Positions 42,285 to 51,767 of a stretch of 64,000 bases of DNA are shown piece after piece. The stretch spans positions 786,513,390 through 786,577,389 of the forward strand of contig CM048745.1 of NCBI GenBank assembly GCA_026315105.1. Reading direction: 5' to 3'. The notes beneath the pieces are model-generated. The model did no database searches and was not told the origin of the DNA. It was given only the letters and a program-made list of their open reading frames with translations. The translations under genes and the position numbers were made by a program. This DNA is from Locusta migratoria. Its lineage: Eukaryota > Arthropoda > Insecta > Orthoptera > Acrididae. Within the stretch, counting starts at the first letter, position 1. Every line of letters begins with the position of its first letter.

Positions 42285-43957
42285 ATATTTTCCTCTCCCT
42301 TAGCTACCTGAATAATTTGTTTTCATTAATATATATACGTTGATGTTACAATCAAAGGCTGAAGGCCCAACAAGAGACTTCAGATAAATAGTGGAAGACA
42401 GGAGGTCAAGTTGAGAAAAGCAATTACTGATAAGTTGATAAGGCTCCAAATTTAGTAAACCAACACTTTAAAAGACATTATGAGCCCAGAAATTTAAAGA
42501 AGAATGGGAAATTTTAAATGAAAGGCAAGCCTTGTAAATACGATATTAATTACAAATTACCTCTGCCATTTACATAAAATAGTTCAGCTTAATTATCAAA
42601 ATCACACCAAAGTGGGGCTCCAAAATTTAAGCGATCACAGTCCTTTTAAAATACAATTACCAAAACGCACTAAAGACGAACTCAAAAATTTAAGTAAAGT
42701 CTACTGGCAGCAGGAGACTGTGCTCAATAATACCAATAGGCAGAAGGCGAATAAAACAACACACAATAAAATATAAAAATGAGCCATGCACTTTAAATGA
42801 AAAGAGCTAAGCTTACCTACAAAAATCACACTAAGATGGGGAGGGGGGCTGACTACTCGTTAATTTAAGACACACACACAGGTAAACAGATGAGCTGACT
42901 CAAACATGAAGGAGAGGAATAAGGTGCCCAACTGTCAAGAAGATCTACACCTCTGACACGAAGGGACTTACACAAACGAATAGAACGCAAAATAACAACC
43001 GCGGGGTGGCGATGCCTCACGGATGGAAAAATTTCTGCAACAAAAAGATAAAAAAGAAAAATAAAGCTATAGAACTACCGCCCGCGCAAATCTGAGCTAG
43101 TAGAAGGGCTCAAACCAGATAAATTCTCCAGTTATGATAACCAAGTTAATGTATATAGAGTACTTGTGACTGAGAGCAGAGGGAAAAAAGTAACACAATT
43201 GAACGGAACTAAAAGTTCGGTATAACACATAAATAAAACACTAACCACGTAGAAACAGGGAACGACGGCCACTGGGGAACGACGACCGATCCTGACAAAT
43301 TCAGACACACAAATTTACGGAGTAGGTTTTATCAGTTAGTTACCTTATTTATTTCTTACTCCACGACAAGTGCAAGCACCCTCGCGATGGTGTAGGAGGA
43401 GGGTGTCAACCAACGCCCGGAAATGTATCATACATCCCACATGCAAAGCGGCTGAAACGACGCGAGACGCTGAGTGGGGAGTACTCTAGCAGTTGTTGAC
43501 AGTTTCGACGCTTGGCGAGGGATGGACGCGGTAACGCACGGGCGCTAGGACTGCGGCTACACAGCCGGAAGACGAAGTAAACAGCCCGCGACGAGGTGCT
43601 GACAAAGAAGGCCTCTCCGAGCCGACTTCAGCTCGTGGCATGTATGCCTCGTCTAGGACAGAGTGCCACCTAGAACAAGTTCAATGCACACGCCGGACCC
43701 GGCCAAAAACGGCCCCTTAATCAAAGTCACTCGACGCTGGCGATGCCATCCAACATATCTAACTCACTGCATTGTCCTCTCTTCTGTCCGCGCAACGACT
43801 CACTCCAACACTCTCCACCTGACTCGGACCCCCGCCGTCTCTCCATCCGCGGCAAGGAAAACACACGTCAGATGACAATCGACGCACGATAAATCAAACA
43901 GTGCCACAGAAAGATCGATAGTGCTTGCGCGAGTAATTAAATCAAGGACAGGGTCAA
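42285..43957. other. No gene seen
   Basis: About 1.7 kb, A-rich at first then GC-rich after 43,380. No domain is found in any frame. It may be an LTR or LINE untranslated region given the neighbours, but no termini are visible. Confidence 0.4.
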
Positions 43958-44240
43958 TCAAAGAAACAGGAGCCGGGACGGCATTTCTATTTTATTATCC
44001 ATTATCGGATCCCCAACATATTTTGTGTTTATAACCCGGTACTGAAATGACCAGCAATCTTGTTCACCTTTACACTGAACTTCACTAATCCCGACCATAT
44101 CTAACCTATCCACTTTTTCTTTAATATCCTCTAACTTACCTACCCACTTACGGGATCTAACATTCCACATTCCGATCCGTAGATTGGTGACGACTTCCTC
44201 CTGAGTAGTCCCGACCCGGAGACGCGAATGGGGAATTATT
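43958..44240 (-). pseudogene. RTE-type LINE endonuclease N-terminal fragment
   Basis: The minus-strand frame has LRIGMWNVRSRKWVGKLEDI and VGISEVQ, the first two metal-binding/catalytic blocks (Asn, Glu) of APE-type endonucleases in RTE-like LINEs. It stops near 43,958 after the frame decays. Confidence 0.75.
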
Positions 44241-44390
44241 TTACCTCCGGTGTATTGCATAAAGCGTCATTTCCCTCCAGGTATTCCTGCATTTCCAAGC
44301 AATGTTGTAGCGTAACCGCATCTGTGTATACAAAAACATCATCCGCGAAATTCCTCATAGAACTTCCATCAACCTCGAATAACGCATGGT
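44240..44390 (-). pseudogene. LINE RT fragment (ADD box)
   Basis: Minus strand: VDGSSMRNFADDVFVYTDA, with the ADD of the RT active site, ending in LEMQEYLEGN. The element continues beyond the RTE insertion: the target duplication is inside this RT fragment at 44,391. Confidence 0.6.
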
Positions 44391-44401
44391 AAGGTACCCT
44401 G

Positions 44402-44779
44402 CAGACAAAGAGATTATAAAGGCTTTTGAAATGTGGTGCTGCAGACGAATGATGAAGATTAGATGGGTAGATCACATGACTAAAGAGGAGGTGCTTAACC
44501 GAATTGGGGAGAAAATGAGTTTCTGGCATATCCTGAGTAAGACAAGGGATAGATTGGTAGGACACATTCTGAGACATCAAAGAATCGTCAAGTTAGCATT
44601 AGAAGGAAGTATGTGGGGTAAAAATCGTATAGGGAGACCGAGGGAAGAATTCAGTAAGCAGATTCAGAAGGATGTAGGTTGCCGAACGTATTCTCAGGTG
44701 GAGAGACTTGCACAGGACAGGGTAGCGTGGAGACCTGCATCAAACCAGTCTGCGGACTGAAGTCCATATCAACAACAAC
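44402..44779 (+). mobile_element. 5'-truncated RTE-type LINE copy
   Basis: Encodes the RT C-terminal end (FEMWCCRRMMKIRWVDHMTK, LVGHILRH, GRPREEFSKQIQKDVGC, WRPASNQSAD stop) with an intact frame from about 44,404 to 44,760, then a short 3' tail of caa repeats. The 11-bp target duplication aaggtaccctg is at 44,391-44,401 and 44,780-44,790. Young relative to its surroundings. Confidence 0.92.
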
Positions 44780-44799
44780 AAGGTACCCTGAGACCACTA

Positions 44800-46865
44800 G
44801 TTCAGTCAAAGAAACCAAACACATCACTATTTTCGTACTCTTGCAGCCATTTCTAAGAAATAGTTCGTCACAATTGGTTTATCATTAGTAGCTTCCCTTT
44901 GGAGGTAAGAAATAAGTTTGCTAAACAGCTCCTCTGCACTGAAAATAAATGTTTTCACATACTCCTTATTTATGCATGTATTGACTATGTGCCTACTATA
45001 CTTGTGTTGCATACTCATAAAATTGTTAGATAAATCTAGAGAACATTTATTTCACTCTGCCGAATTATTGATTATTGCCTCAAACGGTATATGATTATAA
45101 TTATTAAGCAGTCAACACGTTCGTTAACTCTGTGATGCATGAAAATTTCGAAATGCTGTTTATATAGTACAGAACAATATCTGCTATCATAAAATAAATT
45201 TTTTTTTCCAATTTACTTTGTGAATGGGAAAATACAGTGATGTCCACTGAAGTTGATACTGAGCGCTTGAGCGCTCCAGTTTCCTTTCTGTGAGTTTTTC
45301 CGTTTTCTATGGAAAAATTCGTACAAAGTTGGAGGAAGAGGGTCCTTGCATTCAGTGCAGATTTCCTTTGGCTCTTCATTACGAAACTGGCGAAATGCAT
45401 TTCGGTACCGCTCACTGCCACTCCACTTTTGCCATCTTGACACACAACAGTATTCGGGTGAAAAATCGACGCTTATCATATCATCTGCCGACAACTACTG
45501 TGCAAGCACCGCAGAAGCAAAGAATTACATCCAGTAACAGTCGTCCACTACAGTGGACGCTATGCGCCATAGGGTTAAATATGATATTCCACATAACGAA
45601 ATACAATGGATGAAGAAATAAGATAATCATATTATTGGAAGTTACAAGTTGGTACCACTGCTTACTTGTTAACGCTGAGACGCGACTACAGTGCACAGTT
45701 TACGTATCAAGTCTTGGACGTTATCTTGCAGTATGTGACAAGTTTCGTTCTTCGACGGTCAAACGAATTCCCGGTGAAATGCACGAACTCGCAGTCTTTC
45801 TAAGAGGCCGGCCGGCTGGTATGCAGTTAGTGGGAGCATTGTGATGAACACGGATGTTCTGCTTAACGTTTCTCTACCAACAGTATCCTCGGTAACGACA
45901 GGGTACACAAAACAACGTAAAACATTATTGTCGAAGAGGAATAGCGGGCGAAACCCTAAGTTTGCTGATAAATATATTGTAAAACAAGGTTTGCCTCTAT
46001 ACATGTTTTCCTCATAATTAGGTAACACACGACATACTACGAATAATTTTTAAATTGCATTTTGTTTTCTGTATATGGAATCGTAGAAATACTTTCTACA
46101 TGCTAAAACAAAATAAGCAACAAACTGAAAATTTGTTATTATTTACTTTTGTTGTGTAACATTCTGCTTTTATTGCATGTAAAGTATATCTGGATAATGT
46201 TTTGGTGAACGAATTCAGCTGCGTCACTGCAGAAACACGATTCAATGTTATGTGTCGATAGGAAAATGGAAAAAAAGTCCCGATGCGCGATCCGCAACAT
46301 GGCTCGACAGACGTCACGGCCATTTCCGCGCAGCTGGTAATTTTAAACGCAAACTATGACTTTACGTAGCTGGTAGCAGGAGCAGGTAGAAAGGATGGGC
46401 GATCAAATATTTGAGCGATATTGGAATATAAATGGTGAGCTTCCGAACAGTGGTGCAGGAAAGCGGAAGATGCAGACGACAAATGTTTATAATCAGCACG
46501 ATAAAAGTGGAGTAATACTACAATAAAAAATTAAGGGTCTTTCGCTCGTTTTCTTTGTAATTAAAAATGAATCAATCTGTAAGTTTTCTGAAAATAAACT
46601 AGAAGCGGTCATATCAATATTGCCATGCAGATCTATGTGACTTGCATAGTATTTATGTAGATGTAAATATACAGTGTCTAACTCATAATTTAGGAATTAT
46701 AATTCTCAAGCCGATGCTTTCTGTTGCCACTGAAACCTGAAATTTCACCGGAAGAACAAATTTCACGTTCAGTTCAAACCAAAACTTAAATATCACATAT
46801 TTTTGGAAACATCTTTGCTTCACCTTTTTGGGATAACAGCACTCTTATTCACATTTATATGTTAA
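44800..46865. other. No gene supported
   Basis: A minus-strand frame at 45,213-45,494 has two cysteine pairs (EYCCVSR and ICTECKDP) but no recognised family. The minus-strand stretch 44,827-45,018 may continue the LINE split by the RTE insertion. Other frames are short and featureless. Confidence 0.35.
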
Positions 46866-47116
46866 AATAGTCTAGAGTGCAATGATTTTATTTTTCTCAA
46901 CAACTTTCGGTCCGTTTTTTTGGACCACCTTCAAGAATTGTAACTCCATTGATGTCGTGGAGCCTGGCATGTACCTGGGATCCTTTCGGTGCGCTCTGGG
47001 AAGCTCCCAGGTACCTGTCCAGCTCCACGACACCAGTGAAGTTACAATTCCTGAAGATGGTCCAAAAAAGGACAGAAACTAGTTGAGAAAAATAAAATCA
47101 TTGTACTCTAGACTGT
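46866..47116. repeat. Near-perfect 250-bp palindrome
   Basis: Left arm agtctagagtgcaatgattt...ggtacctggga pairs with the right arm, which ends aatcattgtactctagact. Inner arms match across catgtacctgggatc/gctcccaggtacctg. Almost no spacer. No ORF, and no hammerhead core. It abuts the LTR-like sequence. Confidence 0.8.
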
Positions 47117-47150
47117 TCTTATACACAAAATTAAATAGTTTTTTTTGTGT

Positions 47151-47166
47151 CCCGACCTCGTCGCCA
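47151..47166 (-). promoter_or_regulatory. Candidate primer-binding site
   Basis: On the minus strand, tggcgacgaggtcggg follows the LTR-like end by four bases. Its start (TGGCGAC) is the kind of sequence seen at Ty3/Gypsy primer-binding sites, but the tRNA was not identified. Confidence 0.35.
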
Positions 47167-47170
47167 GTTT

Positions 47171-47629
47171 TGTAGCTCGTTTCCGTCGTAGGTGTCGGTG
47201 GCCGAGTAGAAATAGACCGACACAAAAATAAAGGATGCACGCTTGTGCAGGTACGGAGGTGAGCAGCCAGTGGGACAGCAGAAACTAGAAACAGTAGAGT
47301 AAATTAGAACGAGATATATATTGCACAGAATTTATACAATACTTAACTTTTACATAGCTCAGTACTGCAGAAGGCTGATACATAGTTGAGCTAGAGGCCT
47401 GCCTAGTGCCTATCCGATAGCCATGTCTTCACTGGTGCCTATCTGATTCCGAAGTGTTAACTGGTTCCTATCTCAGTCCCAAGTGAACGATGTCGTTCAG
47501 TTGGTGGCCACTAGCGGAGTTGTAGCAGAGGGCGCTCGTGGCTGTCGTCGTAAGAACGCCGCGCAGTGCGTGCATGGCGGCGCGCGTCGAAAGTAGGTGG
47601 CGCGCACTTTATACTTGTGCGACACCACA
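47171..47629 (-). mobile_element. LTR-like sequence (possible Ty3/Gypsy 5' or solo LTR)
   Basis: Minus-strand sequence of about 459 bp beginning TGTGGTGTCGC and ending GCTACA, with a TATAAAG at about 47,607-47,613. The candidate primer-binding site follows. No gag/pol is present because the palindrome at 46,866-47,116 lies immediately downstream. No second LTR was found. Confidence 0.45.
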
Positions 47630-47639
47630 GTTTTATTTA

Positions 47640-48440
47640 CAGTTGAGCAAGGTATTTTCCATCTTTTATGTTCCAGCGCCAAACCAAAGTTCAGTCTTAA
47701 AGATGTTTTCCCTGTTTAAGACAGTTTGGATACCGTACTACAGCGCGCCGTGTCGTTACGCTATCGCCCGCGACCAGTTCACTTTTCCGCTTCACAGTAC
47801 ACGTATCTACGCTTGCATTAGTCTTCAACATACCGGTGACTATGATTGAAGAGTTTCTTTTACTTACTCCAATGTACTCTTCTCCATTGCGGATCAACGA
47901 GTAAGGTTTCCTTTTAATACATTTTTTACAATTCTAATGCTCCCACATTCTAATGATTACTTCCAATTGTCATCTCGTAGCAGTGCCCCCCCCCTCTTGA
48001 CGTATCACCATTATCCGACTACAGCTTCAAATTTCAAAGTGTATTTCTTTTGCCTTAGGTTTTTGGACAATGCGGTATTCAAAATACGCTCCACTTTGTC
48101 CCAGAATATAACGCCCCTGGTTTTAATTTTGATTGATGCTATCCGTGGGAATGTTTCCATATATCCAGACCCTTTAAGTAAATTTTAATCGGATTACAGA
48201 GGAAAGCAATTCGAACGTTGGGACTTAATAAGGAATTTCGATATGAATAAATTTGTAAGTACAACTTTGTTTAATCCCTGGCACGCTTATTACTTTATCA
48301 TTGCTGTATTTTTAATTATAGTTTTTGTTTTAACCGGTAGTGGACCTATAAGGAGTGATGTTAATAAAAACAGATGATGCAGCACCAGAATTTATCTATT
48401 TTATAGACTGACAATCATTGAAGCTATTTTTAAATAGCAG
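47640..48440. other. No gene seen
   Basis: AT-rich. Near 48,330-48,395 the words aaccggt and gttaataaaaacagatgat echo the hammerhead-bearing foldback family, so a decayed copy may border the Polinton-like cluster. Confidence 0.35.
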
Positions 48441-48442
48441 TT

Positions 48443-48735
48443 TTACCAGTTTAAAAAAAATTTCCATCTTTTTAAAATAATTGATAATTCATTTATGAAA
48501 ATTTTTGAAATACCTATTTCTAGAGGAGGCGGTAAATTGCCGAAACTATCAAAATGGTAGACATCATTTCCCCTCTTCTTAAAAGAAACCCAGTGGGAGC
48601 CAGGCTCACTATCTGTCTGTAGGTTGACAATTGCACTCACATATCTTTTAGGTTTATTTGGTAAAGTGTACCTCATGAAGACACCTAGAAAGCGGAGTAT
48701 TTCAAGTTTTCTACCATAAGTCGATGTTTATAAGC
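48443..48735 (-). pseudogene. Adenain-like (C5-type) cysteine protease remnant
   Basis: Minus-strand blocks: GVFMRYTLPNKP, then GSHWVSF with the catalytic His, then YHFDSFG with the acidic residue. The frame ends at a stop (48,443) before the region where the catalytic Cys is expected, and I did not find that Cys in any frame. Intact relatives process virion proteins during maturation. Order and spacing match the C5-type fold of Polinton-like elements. Confidence 0.75.
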
Positions 48736-48906
48736 GCTCTTTTGGGAAGGCTGTTTAATGAGAATTTTTTTTCTTCCCCACATAGAGCCCGAAACCATTC
48801 TTCCTACAAGGCCCTAAATACAGCCGCTTGCCTTGTCGAAGCGCTATGGCCTACGTAGTTTGGTTATGTCGTTGCAACTTCGACAGCTCTTTCTGAGAGG
48901 TTTTTT

Positions 48907-48907
<1 letters not shown>

Positions 48908-48951
<44 letters not shown>
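48908..48951. repeat. Poly-T tract
   Basis: About 44 T residues with one or two interruptions, in the gap between the protease and the virion-like gene; possibly an old poly-A expansion. Confidence 0.95.
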
Positions 48952-48954
<3 letters not shown>

Positions 48955-48957
48955 TTT

Positions 48958-49227
48958 TTAAACTGCCTTGGCAATGCCTGCTGCACCTCCTACCAGTCCA
49001 CTAAGTGCTGATAAAGCTGCGAAAATTGGAATGAGGGGCAAAAAGCCACCTCTCTTGGGAAGTGGTAATATGCGTTCTTTAACAGTAGAATTTTTATTTT
49101 GGAGCTGCATCGGAAGCAATTTTATGAGCCGCTTTCACTGCTCCCCAGGAATTAGCGTCAAGTTTCATAGACTTAAGACCAGAGCGAATTTTTTAATTAA
49201 TCCTTTCAGCTTATTACCTCCAAACAT
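48958..49227 (-). pseudogene. Small hydrophobic virion-like protein (pX-like) remnant
   Basis: Starts at ATG 49,227 (MFGGNKLKGLIKKFA), with stops and frameshifts in the middle, and ends with PLPKRGGFLPLIPIFAALSA, a Gly/Ala-rich hydrophobic stretch and AKAV before TAA at 48,958-48,960. The basic-then-hydrophobic C-terminal pattern is typical of small virion proteins in adintovirus/Polinton-like elements. Assignment is by recalled pattern. Confidence 0.65.
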
Positions 49228-49269
49228 TTTATTCCTCTTCATATTTTTTCTTATTCTTATTCATATTCT

Positions 49270-49659
49270 TCATCTTCTTCTTATTCATATTCTTTTTTTT
49301 TTATTAATACCCATACCGAGTTTGACTTTGGCCTTCATTGAACCAGCCACCACTAGGGCGGCTATTTTTTCACTGAGCTTAGTGTCTGAGGCCTTTATTC
49401 TTTGTACTGCTTTATCTGCTTGAAAAAAGTCCGCTCTGTGCCTGCCAGACAAACTGTTTGGGTGTTTGGATACGCAATATCATGTTCTTTGCAAGCTGAG
49501 TAAAGTTATTGATCCCAACGACACCTATTCGCAGTCGTTCTGCTAACCTTGTGCCTGGTCCGCAATAAGAGTATACGGTATATGTAGTTCAATGGTTAGA
49601 CGATTGATTGCGCTATTAAGAAGTGATACACCACGCTTTCTTCGTGCAACTTCGAACAT
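49270..49659 (-). pseudogene. Phospholipase A2-like domain protein remnant
   Basis: From ATG 49,659: MFEVARRKRGVSLLNSAINR, then after a frameshift YCGPGTRLAERLR (calcium-loop Gly-rich motif), then after another, CKEHDIAY with the catalytic His-Asp pair, then KASDTKLSEKIA and MKAKVKLGMG. This PLA2-like order is known from parvovirus capsid proteins and from adintovirus/Polinton-like elements. Two or more frameshifts disable it. Confidence 0.72.
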
Positions 49660-49707
49660 ATGAATACCGTTACTCTTATTATATAAGACTCAATAGTTAA
49701 CTTTAAG
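49660..49707. promoter_or_regulatory. Intergenic space between divergent element genes
   Basis: Only 48 bp separate the PLA2-like start (minus) and the ATPase start (plus). It contains attatataag, TATA-like on the plus strand, so a bidirectional promoter is plausible. Confidence 0.3.
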
Positions 49708-50350
49708 ATGCGCTTCAAGAAGCACGCACAACTTCCCATTGCTACTATTACGGAAAAGAACAATGGGACATCAGCTGCACGGAGTCGCAAACATGGAGAT
49801 CTATTTCCAGATACGATTAGATGTATTATATCCGGCCCTTCAAACTGTGGAAAAACGAATGTGATAATTAATATTCTTGAGCATGAGAATGGTGAGTCAC
49901 TTAAGAATGTTTATGTATTCTCCAAATTTTTGCAGAAATATAAATACAAATTTCTAGGTCATGTGATTGACGTCATTGGAGATATTGGATATTTCCCATT
50001 CACGAGTAATGATGAAGTAATACCGCCGGATAAAAAAACACTTCCTCACTCCATTTTCATTTTGGATGACATTGTTTGCAATAAACAGGATAACATCAGA
50101 GCATACTTTTCAATAGGTCGCCATTATGACGTATACTGTTTTTACTTATGTCAGACTTACAGCAAAACTCCGAAACAATTAATTAGAGTCAATGCTAATA
50201 TTGTTCTCTTCAAAGAAGATGAACGTAATATGCGACACGTTTCTTAGTGATCACGTTAATCCTGATATGTCATTTAAAGCATTCATTGATTTGTGTAAAG
50301 AGATATGGAGTGCTAACGCGCATAATTTCCTAGTCATAGATGATTTGATG
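49708..50350 (+). pseudogene. FtsK/HerA-type packaging ATPase remnant
   Basis: The plus-strand frame starts at ATG 49,708. Walker A GPSNCGKT at about 49,839, Walker B-like HSIFILDDIV at about 50,051-50,080, then YDVYCFYLCQTYSKTPKQL and NIVLFKEDERN. A frameshift near 50,238 moves the reading to FLSDHVNPDMSFKAF...LVIDDL. Intact relatives pump DNA into capsids. About 210 residues are traceable. Confidence 0.82.
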
Positions 50351-50611
50351 ATTTATATAATGGACGTTATCGCTGTAATTTTTATAAGTATATTTGTATT
50401 AATGTATAGGAGTTGCATTGTACGGTGTGTGTGTGCGTGCGCTACTAGTCAAGCACGGTGTATAGAATGTGCTACAGACAGCTCGGGTAGCCTCTTAGCG
50501 GATGGTCCTCCAGCATAGATGATAGAGACAGATGTATACAAGTATGCGTTTATAATCCAGATGCGTCATGTTGCAGGACATTTGCATTGATGGAAAGAGA
50601 AAACATAAAAA

Positions 50612-50725
50612 AAAATCGCTTACCGAAAGCTCGACGTTCTAAACGCAAGAAACTGGATATACTACAATGACGCGAGGCAGAAGAAAGACGTGAGACCACG
50701 CCACTACACGTTCGCTTAAATGAGA
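50612..50725 (+). repeat. Partial duplication of DUF8207 5' end
   Basis: gaaagctcgacgttctaaac...acaatgacgcgaggcagaa is a diverged copy of the segment at 50,752-50,808 (ggaagctcgacgctctatac...acaaagacgtgaggcagaa). It carries stops and lies just upstream of the longer frame. Confidence 0.7.
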
Positions 50726-50727
50726 AG

Positions 50728-51702
50728 ATGAAACTTAACAAGCGAGTTCTGGAAGCTCGACGCTCTATACGCAAGAAATTTGCTTTACTACAAAGACGTG
50801 AGGCAGAAGCTGAGAGGTTACTGAACAAAGTAATGAAACCCGTAACTCAACCGCTACAGAGTTTGATTCAAGAGACCCACCAACTCAAGCCTGGAATTGT
50901 GGAAAAAAAGAATGAACTTGAAGATATTTATGAGAAACGTGCATTCTTAAAACCAGATGACACAGCTCTAATTGCAAAAGAAGAACAGGAACAAGAAGAA
51001 GAAGAAGCAGAAGATTTGGAGGAAGAAGGAGGAGGAGATAATTATGATGATAGTGCTGATGAGAATGAAGGAAGACTGGCGAAATTATTTTTTCATAAAC
51101 CCCAAGACAGAAAAACAGCGGATCCTGCATATGACATTATGTTTGATTATGAATTAAAGACGTGGGCGATTGGAAAATCCGCAGTACGAGTTGATGGAGA
51201 TGATTTAATAATTCATAAAGTAAAATATTCTGGAACGAAAGGATTGTATAATCTGTTGTTTAAAAACAAACTCAATAAAAACAGTTATACAGCTATGGAT
51301 CTTCGCAATTATGCTAAAATACTATTTGCCACCAATGCATATAGATAAAGTTATAATTCTCGCAGACCAATAAATGTCAACGAGGGTTTCAAATTTACTA
51401 ACATAATTCGCCCATTGTTAGAAAAAGAAGGTGTGTTGTCTAAAGAAGGAATGTTACTGGACGGATATGGTGAGAACGAAAATGATCTCAAAGTTAAAGA
51501 TTGGAGAACTAATACTGTACATGTGACTTACGTGCACTGGAATGATCCGAATGAACTGGTGGAGCGATTACTCCTGTTGCTAGCATCCAAGAGAGCTGGG
51601 AATACGGCTCACGATAATGAAATAATTGGTATTGAAGAAGAACTTCGAGAGGCTTCGATTATTGCTTGTATTCAGAGATTGCACTCGAAAGTAGCCTACT
51701 AG
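50728..51702 (+). pseudogene. DUF8207-like protein, single in-frame stop
   Basis: Frame from ATG 50,728: an N-terminal basic coiled-coil-like region (RKKFALLQRREAEAERLL), an acidic Glu-rich linker at about residues 90-115, and a C-terminal domain TKGLYNLLFKNKLNKNSY, then TAA at 51,346-51,348, then in the same frame WNDPNELVERLLLLLASKRAG and NEIIGIEEELREASII. This domain order matches the arthropod DUF8207 proteins. Function unknown; often found in Polinton-like elements (recalled). Otherwise open for about 325 codons. Confidence 0.75.
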
Positions 51703-51767
51703 TTGAAGGAATGCAATGACATCTTACAATCTTGGAAGCTGTCATGACAGAATAGAGTTTATATATA

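Larger units (their letters stand above)
48443..51702. mobile_element. Polinton/adintovirus-like endogenous element, decayed fragment
   Basis: Five remnants of a known Maverick/Polinton/adintovirus gene set lie in a divergent layout: minus strand from 49,659 leftward PLA2-like, hydrophobic virion-like and adenain-like protease; plus strand from 49,708 rightward packaging ATPase and DUF8207-like protein. No DNA polymerase B, integrase or capsid gene is visible in this window and no terminal repeats were found. All genes contain breaks. Confidence 0.82.

Noticed and set aside
45213..45494. Cys-pair-containing minus-strand frame as a zinc-finger gene
   Set aside because: Only two Cys pairs without His ligands, overlapping frames on the other strand, no family recognised.
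48968..49423. 151-codon plus-strand open frame
   Set aside because: Antisense of the virion-like and PLA2-like remnants, which carry the recognisable motifs on the minus strand.
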